The notes beneath the pieces are model-generated. The model saw only the letters and a program-made list of their open reading frames with translations, did no database searches and was not told the DNA's origin. From contig JAHEYN010000003.1 in NCBI GenBank assembly GCA_023251555.1, positions 1 to 64,000 of the forward strand: DNA of 64,000 bases. Direction: 5' to 3'. Every line of letters begins with the position of its first letter. Within the stretch, counting starts at the first letter, position 1. The stretch is from Bacteroidota bacterium (GTDB lineage: Bacteria > Bacteroidota > Bacteroidia > AKYH767-A > JAHEYN01). The position numbers and the translations under genes were made by a program. This document shows, in pieces, positions 32,815 to 41,850 of this stretch.

Positions 32815-34467
32815 ATGATGGCTGCAGATTGCTTGTCAGCTTCCGGCCGTGTTCCTGCCATCGGGCGGGCGTGTGAGAAAGTCTTTGATGTTCTCGTTAC
32901 AGGAGGCGGCATAACAGGCGGTGGTATTGCTCTGGATGCCGCTTCCCGCGGACTCAGCGTGCTGCTGCTTGAGAAGCTGGATTTTGCTTCGGGTACGAGC
33001 AGCCGGTCGACCAAGCTGATACACGGAGGACTGAGGTACCTGAAAAATCTTGAGTTTCGCCTTGTGCATGAAGTGGGGAAGGAGAGGGCTGTCTTATGTA
33101 AAAATGCGCCCTACCTTGTTTACCCGGAAAAGATGCTGCTGCCTGTATACAGGGGAGGGCAATACAGCAGATTTTTTACGTCACTTGGTCTCCGGGTATA
33201 TGATCTTCTTGCAGGAGTGAAGAAGAACGAGAGAAGAAAAATGCTCACCCTGAAGGAGGCTTACAAGAAGGAAAGCATGCTGAGTATTGACGGGCTGACC
33301 GGGGCGGGTTTGTATTATGAGTACCGAACCGATGACGCAAGGCTGGTGATGGAGCTGGTTAAAACGGCATGCACCGCGGGGGCGCAGTGTTTTAACTATA
33401 TAAAAGTACAGGAGTTTATATACCGGGATAAAAAAATATGCGGAGTCAAAGCTATTGATAAGGAAACCGGTAAAGAATATCTTTTTCATGCGAAGCATAT
33501 CGTCAATGCCACCGGCCCCTGGGCTGATGAGCTTTTAAAACAGGATGATACAGGGAGAAAAGGGATGCTTCATCATACCAAAGGGGTGCATATTGTGCTT
33601 CCCCATGCCAGGCTGCCCGTAAGCCAGTCGGTTTATTTCGGCACCCGCGACAGCAGGATGATCTTTGCGATACCCAGGAACGGCACCACCTATATCGGCA
33701 CGACTGATACTGATTATCGCGGTCCGCTTGAAGATCCTGTGGTAAGCGGGAAAGATGCAGACTATCTCCTGGAGGCTGTCAATAAAAAATTTCATGGTAC
33801 CAGGTTAACGAGGGCAGACATACTTTCCGCCTGGGCCGGCATACGCCCGCTTATACACCAGGAAGGGAAATCTCTATCGGATATTTCAAGGAAGGATGAA
33901 GTGGTGGAATCTTCTTCGGGGCTCATAACTATTACAGGCGGAAAGCTTACCGGCTACCGCGCCATGGCAGAGAAGATAACGGACCTGGTGATGAAACGAC
34001 TTGCCGCTGCGGGAGAAAAGAAATTCATTGCATGTAAGACTAAAAATATTCCTTTTGCCGGGAACGGCTTCGCGAAGCATGGGGGTTTCAAAAATTACAA
34101 GGAAAGTCTTGCAGAAAAAATTCTTCCGTACGGGTACACCAGGGATGATGCTGTGATGCTCGCAAGAAGGTATGGGAATAATGCAGATATAATTGCAGAA
34201 AGATTTTTATCGGCTCCTCAAGGCAATGCCTTTGGCCTGCTTGAAGCTGAAGTATGGTACGCTGTAAATTTCGAAGCGGCGCGCAACATCACTGACTTTA
34301 TGGCAAGGAGAACAGACAATCTCTTTTTCCGTACAGACAAAATACCTGTGCGGCTTCCCGTGGTGGCATCGGCATTTGCTGCGCTGCTGGGCTGGGATGA
34401 AGAACAAAAGAAACAGCAGGCGGATGCTTTTGCCGGAGAATTGCGGAATGCCACTACCTTTGCCTGA
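32815..34467 (+). CDS. glpD: FAD-dependent glycerol-3-phosphate dehydrogenase
   Basis: About 550 residues from ATG 32815 (adjacent ATG 32818 equally possible; an upstream TTG is unlikely). FAD-binding VTGGGITGGGIALDAASRG (~27), the GlpD hallmark GTSSRSTKLIHGGLRYL (~58-74), IFAIPRNGTTYIGTTDTDY (~288) and a C-terminal helical domain (~400-530). It oxidises glycerol 3-phosphate to dihydroxyacetone phosphate and feeds electrons to quinone at the inner membrane. Followed after 6 bp by a dicarboxylate symporter gene, so the two are likely cotranscribed. Confidence 0.93.
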   Translation: MMAADCLSASGRVPAIGRACEKVFDVLVTGGGITGGGIALDAASRGLSVLLLEKLDFASGTSSRSTKLIHGGLRYLKNLEFRLVHEVGKERAVLCKNAPYLVYPEKMLLPVYRGGQYSRFFTSLGLRVYDLLAGVKKNERRKMLTLKEAYKKESMLSIDGLTGAGLYYEYRTDDARLVMELVKTACTAGAQCFNYIKVQEFIYRDKKICGVKAIDKETGKEYLFHAKHIVNATGPWADELLKQDDTGRKGMLHHTKGVHIVLPHARLPVSQSVYFGTRDSRMIFAIPRNGTTYIGTTDTDYRGPLEDPVVSGKDADYLLEAVNKKFHGTRLTRADILSAWAGIRPLIHQEGKSLSDISRKDEVVESSSGLITITGGKLTGYRAMAEKITDLVMKRLAAAGEKKFIACKTKNIPFAGNGFAKHGGFKNYKESLAEKILPYGYTRDDAVMLARRYGNNADIIAERFLSAPQGNAFGLLEAEVWYAVNFEAARNITDFMARRTDNLFFRTDKIPVRLPVVASAFAALLGWDEEQKKQQADAFAGELRNATTFA

Positions 34468-34473
34468 GATCTC

Positions 34474-35832
34474 ATGAAATTACGCCACTGGATACCCGCA
34501 TGCATTGCAGTTTTTTCTGCCGGCATCCCGTTACTGCTGCATCATTACAGGCTGGCTGAGACGCCTTCTTCCCTGTCCGTTTCCCTGAGATGGATTGCTG
34601 CGGGGACCTTTATTTATGCGGGTATAAAGTCAAAATCTCTTTCGGCATGGATTTTCGCAGGAATGGCTCTCGGTATCGTAACGGGGATAGATTTTCCCGG
34701 TGCTGCAGGCAACCTCGGCCTGCTGAGCCAGGTTTTCCTGCGGCTTATCAAAACGATCATTGCGCCCCTCCTGTTCGGAACGCTTGTGGCAGGCATAGCA
34801 GGGCATCCCAATCTCAGGCAGGTAGGACGCATGGGTTGGAAATCACTGGTATATTTTGAGATAGTTACTACCCTTGCATTATTCATAGGCCTTGCAGCAA
34901 TCAATATTTCAGGAGCGGGGAGGAATATCCCTGTCCACGCTGCTGCACCTGCCGGAGTCCCTGAAATAAAGCAACAATCTCCCGCTGACATCATCCTGCA
35001 CATTTTCCCTGAGAATGTTGCCAAATCGGTTGCAGAAGGGCAGGTGTTGCAGGTGGTGGTTTTCAGTATTCTTTTTGCTGTCGGGCTTGCGATGGTGCCG
35101 GAAGGGAAGCGCAAACCAGTGCTTGCTTTTGCCGAAGGGCTTTCGGAAGTGATGTTCCGGTTTACCAACATCATCATGTACTTTGCCCCTTTTGCCGTGG
35201 GGGGAGCCATTGCATATACCATCGGGAAATACGGGACAGAAGTGTTCGGGAACCTGCTGAGCCTTCTGCTAACGCTTTACATTGCCCTGGTAATTTTTGT
35301 GTTCTTTATATTTTTGCCTGTGGCGCTGCTGTTCAGGGTTCCGCTTAAAAAATTCACTGAGGCGGTTGCCGGTCCGGTTTCCCTTGCATTTGCTACCGCC
35401 AGTTCGGAGGCAGCCCTTCCGCGCGCAATGGAAGAGATGGAAAAGCTGGGAGTTCCCCGTAAGATAGTATCTTTTGTAATCCCGGCCGGTTACAGTTTTA
35501 ACCTTGACGGTACCACCCTTTACCTTTCGCTTGCTTCGGTATTTGTGGCCCAGGCTGCGGGAATTGAGATGAGCTTCGGGATGCAGCTTCTCATGGTTTT
35601 TACCCTTATGCTTACCAGTAAGGGAGTGGCCGGGGTCCCGCGTGCATCGCTCGTAATCCTGCTTGGGACAGCAGCCTCATTTAATTTGCCTGCAGAACCG
35701 ATATTTCTCCTGCTCGGTATAGACGCCCTCATGGATATGGCGAGAACATCGGTGAATGTTCTCGGCAATTGCCTTGCTTCCGTGGTGGTGGCGAAATGGG
35801 AAGGCGAATTTCATTCTTCCTCCCGCAGCTGA
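34474..35832 (+). CDS. Dicarboxylate/amino acid:cation symporter (DAACS)
   Basis: 452 residues with about nine membrane segments. Family signatures: ATASSEAALPRAMEEMEKLG (HP1 hairpin serine-rich region, ~305), FVIPAGYSFNLDGTTLYL (~335-352), TSKGVAGVPRASLVIL (HP2, ~380) and DMARTSVNVLGNCLASVVV (substrate-binding helix, ~425). Takes up C4-dicarboxylates or acidic amino acids with Na+ or H+; the substrate cannot be fixed from these motifs. An extra N-terminal hydrophobic stretch precedes the core. Its 3' end overlaps the convergent gene by 22 bp. Confidence 0.9.
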   Translation: MKLRHWIPACIAVFSAGIPLLLHHYRLAETPSSLSVSLRWIAAGTFIYAGIKSKSLSAWIFAGMALGIVTGIDFPGAAGNLGLLSQVFLRLIKTIIAPLLFGTLVAGIAGHPNLRQVGRMGWKSLVYFEIVTTLALFIGLAAINISGAGRNIPVHAAAPAGVPEIKQQSPADIILHIFPENVAKSVAEGQVLQVVVFSILFAVGLAMVPEGKRKPVLAFAEGLSEVMFRFTNIIMYFAPFAVGGAIAYTIGKYGTEVFGNLLSLLLTLYIALVIFVFFIFLPVALLFRVPLKKFTEAVAGPVSLAFATASSEAALPRAMEEMEKLGVPRKIVSFVIPAGYSFNLDGTTLYLSLASVFVAQAAGIEMSFGMQLLMVFTLMLTSKGVAGVPRASLVILLGTAASFNLPAEPIFLLLGIDALMDMARTSVNVLGNCLASVVVAKWEGEFHSSSRS

Positions 35833-37283
35833 CGGCTGTCCTGTGCGTATTTTGCAAGAATAAGCGGGTGTAAAATAATGATCGCGGCGAGAGGCAGCAG
35901 CCAAATCACTCTTCCTTCGTAGCGGTTCACCGTGCCTGAGAAAGTGGCACAGACTGCTGCATTTATCAATAGTCCGGATATAACAGCCATCAGCAGCAAT
36001 GACACATGTCCCGGAATTTTTATGCGGGTTCTCCGGAGAACACAGGCACATGTAATGATAATCAGCGAGCACAGCACAACAAGGTGTTGCCGGGAAGAAA
36101 GAGCCACAAAATACAGGGTTCCATGCGCCTGTTTCGCATCAAGATATCTCGCGTATTCATCCGGGTAATATTGTTTTATACCCCCTATAACAGGAGAGCC
36201 TTCGGTCATAGGGGTGAGGTGCCCCACATCAAAAGTGATAAGCTGCCGGAAAGATTCTTTTGCTGAATAAACAGCGAAGCGCTTTCGGTAAACAGGATCA
36301 GACAGGATATCGCGTATAACAGGCCCATACTCTTTGTCTTTTTCTACCCAGCAGTTGCCCCATCCCTTTTGCATACACCCTCCCCCGTACAGGGGGCCGC
36401 TGTAGTCCCAGAAAAACTGCCATGCAAATGCAGGGAATTTCCCGCGGTATTCACAAAGAGGAAAAGTATCGTTTGTACATTTTTTTTCCAGGTACGATTC
36501 GAGAATCCCGCTTTCTGACATTCTTCCCGCCAGGAAAACATTGTTTGCGCTGTGAAAGCCGAATCCGCCCCCGTACATGAGATTCACCGATGGAAGCAGC
36601 AGCCAGGATAGCGCAACCGGGAAAAACGCGCGCGCCGGGTTAATCCGCCTTCGAGTTCCGTTACAGCGGACAAGAGTGTCCGGGGTTAATACCAATTTAT
36701 TGTTTTTCTTTTTTTGCCAGGAGATTAAGACTGCCGTGATTCCTATTAATATTACAAGGCATGAAGATGTCAGCAGGTTCGAGGAGTGCGACAGGTTAAA
36801 AAGTATCACAAGGAGGAACAGGTATATTATTGTGAGCACAGAGAGGTTTTGGGCACAGCACAGGAGTGCAAGCGAAATTATCACCAGCCCGGAAAAAATA
36901 TCCGGCATGACCTGGCTGGTGTAGTTGGAAATACCTGTAACTGATGACAGGAAGAAGACCATGATAAATGTCCTGAGATAACTATGGCCCGCTTTCACAA
37001 AGTGCCTGAAACATAACAATATTAAAGATGTTGCGATAAATGCCTGGGTGGCTATAACGAACCACAGGCTGTATGACATGCTGATATGCCTTACGAAAAG
37101 GCCATACATAATGGGGCGGTCAACGGGAACTATTCCGCTGTGCCCGGAATACAGGTAGGTTCCCGTGTCGGAATAAACAAGAGGGTAGCCGTTTAGAAGG
37201 GCGGGAATAATGAGCGAACCCGATGCACAGAAAAACAGTAAGGTGTTGATTAAGGCGGCCCTGTATTTTTCCTTTATGCTCAT
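35811..37283 (-). CDS. Polytopic membrane protein of unknown function, interrupted in frame by a dispersed repeat
   Basis: 490 residues, about ten hydrophobic helices at ~12-28, 65-85, 100-125, 130-165, 170-190, 225-240, 405-420, 430-450 and 460-478, with a large loop at ~245-385 rich in aromatic and Cys residues (FPLCEYRGKFPAFAWQFF; GGGCMQKGWGNCWVEKDKE). No catalytic signature recognised; topology resembles glycosyltransferase-C-type or related membrane proteins, without proof. Residues ~195-215 (NKLVLTPDTLVRCNGTRRRI) are encoded by repeat copy 3 (36640-36702), 63 bp with no stop. Follows hflX after 13 bp in a three-gene operon and overlaps the convergent symporter gene by 22 bp. Confidence 0.75.
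   Translation of the reverse strand: MSIKEKYRAALINTLLFFCASGSLIIPALLNGYPLVYSDTGTYLYSGHSGIVPVDRPIMYGLFVRHISMSYSLWFVIATQAFIATSLILLCFRHFVKAGHSYLRTFIMVFFLSSVTGISNYTSQVMPDIFSGLVIISLALLCCAQNLSVLTIIYLFLLVILFNLSHSSNLLTSSCLVILIGITAVLISWQKKKNNKLVLTPDTLVRCNGTRRRINPARAFFPVALSWLLLPSVNLMYGGGFGFHSANNVFLAGRMSESGILESYLEKKCTNDTFPLCEYRGKFPAFAWQFFWDYSGPLYGGGCMQKGWGNCWVEKDKEYGPVIRDILSDPVYRKRFAVYSAKESFRQLITFDVGHLTPMTEGSPVIGGIKQYYPDEYARYLDAKQAHGTLYFVALSSRQHLVVLCSLIIITCACVLRRTRIKIPGHVSLLLMAVISGLLINAAVCATFSGTVNRYEGRVIWLLPLAAIIILHPLILAKYAQDSRQLREEE
36640..36702. repeat. Dispersed palindromic repeat, copy 3, inside a coding region
   Basis: TTAATCCGCCTTCGAGTTCC, GTTACAGCGGACAAGAGTGT, CCGGGGTTAATACCAATTTA then TTG. Exactly 63 bp, hence 21 codons, in frame with the membrane-protein gene that reads through it on the opposite strand. 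This copy lacks the CTTGCTCCGG extension of copy 2. Confidence 0.85.
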
Positions 37284-37296
37284 TTGGTTCCTGCTG

Positions 37297-38487
37297 TCAC
37301 GATTCCTGCATCACCCGGCTGTTGGGGTATCTTTTGAAATAAATCTTTTTTACTTCTTCCAGCAACTTCTTCCTTAGTTCTTCAATGTGCGTGCGGTTAA
37401 GTGCCGATATAAAATGGCAGGAGCTGCTGTATCTTGCTATCCAGGTTTTCTGCATCTCTTCAAGACTTATATTTTCTTTAAGAAGGGGGCCGAGGTCATC
37501 TTCATCTTTCTTTGTAAAACGGTACGCATCAATCTTGTTAAATACAAGCAGCGTAGGCTTATCAGCAGCTTTCAGTTCAACGAGGGTCTCGTTGACAACT
37601 TTTATCTGCTCCTCGAAATTGGGATGTGATATGTCTGCAACATGAATTAAAATATCAGCTTCGCGCACCTCATCAAGGGTTGATTTGAAAGATTCCACCA
37701 GGTCGTGGGGCAGTTTTCTTATAAACCCTACCGTATCTGAGAGAAGGAAGGGAATATTGTCAATCACTACTTTTCTTGTCGTGGTGTCAAGGGTTGCAAA
37801 GAGCTTATTTTCAGCGAACACGCCTGCTTTGCTGAGCAGGTTCATGATGGTGGATTTTCCCACGTTGGTGTATCCCACAAGGGTTACACGTATCTTTTCC
37901 CTGCGCTGCTTCCGCTGGGTTTCATTTTGCTTTTCTATATCTCTCAGCTTGTCTGTGAGCCGCGCGAGTTTTTCCTTGATCGACCGCCGGTCTGTTTCGA
38001 GTTCCGTTTCACCGGGGCCTCTTCCTCCAATGCCTCCTCTTTGTTTTTCAAGGTGTGTCCACATCCTGGTAAGGCGGGGCAGCATGTATTTGTACTGGGC
38101 AAGCTCTACCTGTATCCTCGACTGGGCTGTCCTGGCCCTGTGTGCAAAAATATCCAGGATGAGGTTGGTGCGATCAATGACTTTGCACTGCAGGATTTTT
38201 TCAATGTTCCTGATTTGAGATCCCGAAAGCTCGTCATCAAAGATGACCATATCCGTTTTATGGTCTTTCACAAATGCGGCAATCTCAAGAAGTTTTCCTG
38301 AACCGATAAAAGTTTTCACATCAGGCTGGATGAGTTTCTGGGTAAAGGTTTTTACGGCAGAAGCCCCGGCGGTGTCAGCGAGAAATGCAAGCTCTTCAAG
38401 GTATTCCTTAAGCTGATCTTCATCCTGGTTTTTGTGTACCAGGCCTACCATCACCGCCGTTTCCCGCCTTGAAAGGTTTTGATTCAA
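37297..38487 (-). CDS. hflX: Ribosome-associated GTPase HflX
   Basis: 396 residues from a TTG start at 38487; an in-frame TAA lies four codons upstream and the first ATG (38451) would remove family-conserved residues. HflX hallmark GGIGGRGPGETELETDRR at ~150, P-loop VTLVGYTNVGKSTIMNLLS (~203), DTVGFIRKLPHDLVESF (~250), NKID (~320). HflX splits stalled or heat-damaged 70S ribosomes. Middle gene of an operon: cytochrome c gene 9 bp upstream, membrane-protein gene 13 bp downstream. Confidence 0.93.
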   Translation of the reverse strand: MNQNLSRRETAVMVGLVHKNQDEDQLKEYLEELAFLADTAGASAVKTFTQKLIQPDVKTFIGSGKLLEIAAFVKDHKTDMVIFDDELSGSQIRNIEKILQCKVIDRTNLILDIFAHRARTAQSRIQVELAQYKYMLPRLTRMWTHLEKQRGGIGGRGPGETELETDRRSIKEKLARLTDKLRDIEKQNETQRKQRREKIRVTLVGYTNVGKSTIMNLLSKAGVFAENKLFATLDTTTRKVVIDNIPFLLSDTVGFIRKLPHDLVESFKSTLDEVREADILIHVADISHPNFEEQIKVVNETLVELKAADKPTLLVFNKIDAYRFTKKDEDDLGPLLKENISLEEMQKTWIARYSSSCHFISALNRTHIEELRKKLLEEVKKIYFKRYPNSRVMQES

Positions 38488-38496
38488 ATGTAAAAA

Positions 38497-39114
38497 TTAT
38501 TGCTTGAAAAGCTCCGTATATTCCGCTACCGACCGGACCTGTTCGGGGCTCAGCTTGTCTTTAAAAGCGGGCATGTCCTGGTCGTCATCTCCATTGGTGA
38601 TAATAGAAATTTTCTGGTCCGTGGTTTTCTGTGAAAGGCTTAAATCCATAGGACTCCCGGGGGCAAGTTTCCCGTCAGCACCATGGCAGCGGGCGCAGTT
38701 ATCATTAAAAACAACCTTTCCCGCGCTTTCAGGGGCGGAGAATTTTTTTTCCTTCTTAAAGGATAATTGTTTAGTCTCGGCAAAGCGATAGGCTGTAAGC
38801 AGAAGGAGCAGGGAAATAAGTGCGAGAATTTTATTTTGTTTTTTGAATCCGATAACCGCAAGGGGAATGGAGGCAATAACCAGAAGAACCTTCACCACCA
38901 GCCACGTGCTCATTATTTCCAGTTCCACCCAAAGGTAAGTGCCGCTTGCCAGGAATAGTGTGCTTACAATCATGTCGGGAACCCTGAAGGTTTTTGTGAA
39001 GCGTGAAAGTGCTTTTTTCCTGCCGGTGAGCAGAAGCACCAGCTTGATAATAAACAGTAAGAGAAAAATCCATACTGATATTTTATGAGTGAGGAGGGTT
39101 GTTCCGAAGTCCAT
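38497..39114 (-). CDS. Membrane-anchored c-type cytochrome with SirB-like membrane domain
   Basis: 205 residues from ATG 39114. Four membrane helices in the first ~125 residues (ISVWIFLLLFIIKLVLLLTG; IVSTLFLASGTYLWVEL; WLVVKVLLVIASIPLAVIGF; ILALISLLLLLTAYRF), arranged as in SirB-like proteins, then a linker and a cytochrome c domain with haem motif CARCH (~155) and Met ligand in QDMPAFKDKLSPEQV (~185). The haem domain should be periplasmic and carry electrons between membrane complexes. First gene of the operon with hflX. The longer open frame upstream adds 23 unlikely residues. Confidence 0.8.
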   Translation of the reverse strand: MDFGTTLLTHKISVWIFLLLFIIKLVLLLTGRKKALSRFTKTFRVPDMIVSTLFLASGTYLWVELEIMSTWLVVKVLLVIASIPLAVIGFKKQNKILALISLLLLLTAYRFAETKQLSFKKEKKFSAPESAGKVVFNDNCARCHGADGKLAPGSPMDLSLSQKTTDQKISIITNGDDDQDMPAFKDKLSPEQVRSVAEYTELFKQ

Positions 39115-39172
39115 ATTTGAATTTTTAGTGAATATGAGGTGAAGCAAATGTAACAAAAATCGCATATCAAGA

Positions 39173-39203
39173 TTGAGGGTCACCGATTATTTAGGTATAT
39201 TTG
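39173..39203 (+). promoter_or_regulatory. Promoter of the SLBB export gene (TTG-N20-TAnnTTTG)
   Basis: A TTG at 39173-39175 and TATATTTG at 39196-39203, separated by 20 bp, match both boxes of the Bacteroidota primary-sigma promoter. The ATG at 39223 lies 20 bp downstream, so the transcript leader is very short. It is the most complete promoter match I found. Confidence 0.7.
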
Positions 39204-39222
39204 CCGCCTCAATCCGAAAAAA

Positions 39223-41577
39223 ATGAAAACCCATTCCCTGATAGTCATTTTCCTGTTGTGTTTTGCCGCTGCTTTTGCACAGACTGATAAGGCATCGCTG
39301 CTTAAGCAGTATGAAGGCATGAGCAGTGATGACATCAGTAATTTCGAGAAGCTGAAATCCATGGGGGCATCTCCCGAGGAAATACAGACATTTATTGAGG
39401 CACAGCGCTTAAAACAGGCAAAGAAGAAAGGAACAATAAAAAAAACTTTTACTGACAGCACGAGGACCACTTACCAGGACACCTCAAAACTGCGCTTTCT
39501 CCACCCTGATTCCCTTGAAGAGAAAGAAAAAGCTCCCCCTGCTAATATTTTCGGGCAGGAATTTTTTCGCAATAAGGATATCAGGCTGTTTGACAAAGCC
39601 CGTGAAGCCAAAGCCCCTGAAAATTATGTTCTCTCTGTGGGGGATGAAATAAGTATTTCCGTATGGGGTTTTTCGGATTACAATGAAGCTTTTACTATCG
39701 AAAATGACGGTTCCATACAACCTTCGGAGACAGGCAAAATATACCTGAAAGGCCTCACCTTTGCCGATGCAAAAACCCTCATAACAAATAAATTTTCGGG
39801 GGTTCTTAATCTGCGTAACTCCAAAATTGATGTTGCCCTCGTTTACTCGCGGGTCATTACAGTAAACGTGGTCGGGGAGGTTTTCAACCCGGGATCCTAT
39901 ACCATTCCCGGCATCAATACCGCTTTTAATGCCCTGATGGCTGCCAATGGCCCTACCGACGGAGGTTCCGTAAGAAAAATTTATGTGAAGCGCGGAGGTA
40001 AAACAATAAGAACCCTTGATGTTTACCAGTTTATGTTTAACCAGGACGGGCAGGAAGACTTTTTCCTCGAAGACAATGATTATGTGGTGGTTCCTCCCGC
40101 CGAAAAAATCGTTACCATTGCAGGAGAGGTAAACAGGCCTTTCAAGTATGAACTTGTTGACAAGGAAGATGTCAGCAGCCTGATCCGTTATGCCGGCGGG
40201 CTTACCCCCGTTGCCTTCACCAGAAATCTGCAGGTGGCACGGGTAACCAACAATAAGCGTAACCTCATAGACATCAGCCTTGATTCCCTGAAGCTGAATA
40301 AAAAAACATTTGAGCTGTATACCGGAGATTCCGTTATGGTAAGGCGCCTGCCCGATGTGATAGAAAACTATGTGGAAGCCCGCGGAGTGTTTGCCGTTCC
40401 GGGGAAATATGCTTTTAAGCCGGGTCAAAGAATTTCCGACCTCGTGAAAAAAGCCGAAGGAGTGCTTGACGATGCTCACCTCGGAAGAGCTTACCTGATA
40501 CGCCAGGATGAAAATCTCCGCAACCAGTATATCGGCGTAAACATCGGAGAAGTACTTAAGGACAGTATGAGCCCGGGTAATTATGAGCTCAAAAGGTATG
40601 ATGTGCTGCTGCTGCTTTCCAAGAGGAGATTCATTGACCCGGACAGCATCTCTGTTTTCGGGTCTGTCAGGAATACGGGGAGTTACCTTTTCGGGGAAGG
40701 GCTTACCGTGAAGGATGCCATTTTCCTTGCCGGAGGGTTTAAGAAAGAAGCTGCCAATAACCGGATTGAGATATCCCGCCTGCTCAGTTTCGGGAAAGGG
40801 AACTCCGACAGCGCTTCGAGGGTGATTATCAAATCAGCCCAGGTAAGTGCTGACCTCAGCATAGAAAAAGGAGTCGAAGAATTCCGCCTCCAGCCTTATG
40901 ATCAGGTTTTTGTGAGAACCATTCCCCAGTTTGACTACCAGAAAAATGTGACAGTGATTGGCGAGGTAAATTACCCGGGGACATATTCCCTTGTGAGCAA
41001 TGGTGAAAAAATTACGGACCTCCTGGTGCGTGCCGGGGGTGTTACGTCATTTGCATTCCCGGAAGGATCCCGCCTCCACAGGATGCAGGATAGCATAGGA
41101 TATCTCTTCCTGAACCTGAAAGAAGTGCTGCAAAACAGCTATTCTCCTACCAATTATGTGATGAAAGAGGGGGATACCCTCTTTGTTCCCAAAGTTAACG
41201 AGCTTGTTAAAGTTAAAGGTGCTATCAATTATCCCAGCCCGGACTCCCTTAAGCAAATCAATGCACCTTACGTGAAAGGGAAAAGAGCAGGTTATTACAT
41301 CCGTAATTACGGAATCGGCTATGCCAAAGGCGCAAAACGGAATGCGACATATGTAGAACTGGCAGGGGGCTTTATCCGGAGAACCGCATCCCTCGGCTTT
41401 ATCCGTTTTTATCCGAGGGTGCAGAAGGGAGCTACTGTTCATGTGCTTTACAGGCCGAACAAAATCAAGAAAGACAAGGAGAAAAGCACTCCCGTGGACT
41501 GGAACAAAACAATTGAAAGCCTCACTGTAAAAGCTACCGCTATTCTGACTTTGCTGGTGCTTGTCAGCAAACTCTGA
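39223..41577 (+). CDS. SLBB-domain polysaccharide export outer-membrane protein (Wza-like)
   Basis: 784 residues. Signal peptide ~1-20 (HSLIVIFLLCFAAAFAQ). Poly-export domain at ~120-215 beginning NYVLSVGDEISISVWGFSDY and with VVGEVFNPGSYTIPG. Several SLBB domains follow, each opening with a beta strand like ITIAGEVNRPFKYEL, ISVFGSVRNTGSYLFGEG and VTVIGEVNYPGTYSL and containing LIRYAGGLTP-type loops. A C-terminal hydrophobic helix (ATAILTLLVLV) could insert in the outer membrane as in Wza. It probably forms the outer-membrane exit for a capsule or exopolysaccharide. No Wzc/Wzx/Wzy neighbour is present, so it is an orphan here; it is longer than Wza, as usual in Bacteroidota. Confidence 0.88.
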   Translation: MKTHSLIVIFLLCFAAAFAQTDKASLLKQYEGMSSDDISNFEKLKSMGASPEEIQTFIEAQRLKQAKKKGTIKKTFTDSTRTTYQDTSKLRFLHPDSLEEKEKAPPANIFGQEFFRNKDIRLFDKAREAKAPENYVLSVGDEISISVWGFSDYNEAFTIENDGSIQPSETGKIYLKGLTFADAKTLITNKFSGVLNLRNSKIDVALVYSRVITVNVVGEVFNPGSYTIPGINTAFNALMAANGPTDGGSVRKIYVKRGGKTIRTLDVYQFMFNQDGQEDFFLEDNDYVVVPPAEKIVTIAGEVNRPFKYELVDKEDVSSLIRYAGGLTPVAFTRNLQVARVTNNKRNLIDISLDSLKLNKKTFELYTGDSVMVRRLPDVIENYVEARGVFAVPGKYAFKPGQRISDLVKKAEGVLDDAHLGRAYLIRQDENLRNQYIGVNIGEVLKDSMSPGNYELKRYDVLLLLSKRRFIDPDSISVFGSVRNTGSYLFGEGLTVKDAIFLAGGFKKEAANNRIEISRLLSFGKGNSDSASRVIIKSAQVSADLSIEKGVEEFRLQPYDQVFVRTIPQFDYQKNVTVIGEVNYPGTYSLVSNGEKITDLLVRAGGVTSFAFPEGSRLHRMQDSIGYLFLNLKEVLQNSYSPTNYVMKEGDTLFVPKVNELVKVKGAINYPSPDSLKQINAPYVKGKRAGYYIRNYGIGYAKGAKRNATYVELAGGFIRRTASLGFIRFYPRVQKGATVHVLYRPNKIKKDKEKSTPVDWNKTIESLTVKATAILTLLVLVSKL

Positions 41578-41750
41578 CGGGGATTTTGAAGCTTGGAAGC
41601 AGGGAAACTGCTTTTACCCGGGAACAGGTATGATTTTCAGTTTACTTTGTTATCAGCGTAAAATCTCCTTGTAAGATCTCTCTCTTTATGATAGTAAGGG
41701 TTGTGCTCAGCCTGTCCTCATTCCTGTTCAAGGTCTGCGGTTGAAAGAGT

Positions 41751-41850
41751 TTAATCCGCCTTCGCATTCCGCTTCGGCGGACAAAAAGGCCTGGTTTAAT
41801 TCTCCGCGGCTTGCTGCGGCCGGAGCTTGCTCCGGGGTTCATACCATTTG
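41751..41850. repeat. Dispersed palindromic repeat, copy 4
   Basis: TTAATCCGCCTTCGCATTCC, GCTTCGGCGGACAAAAAGGC, an internal CGCGGCTTGCTGCGG variation, GGAGCTTGCTCCGGGG, TTCATACCA. It is the longest and most diverged copy and contains two CTTGCT-type hairpins. It covers the last ~16 codons and stop of the GT87-like gene plus its trailer. Confidence 0.75.

Noticed and set aside
41642-41842. 66-codon minus-strand frame over repeat copy 4
   Set aside because: Half of it is repeat sequence. It may include a displaced end of the GT87 gene but is not supported as a gene by itself.
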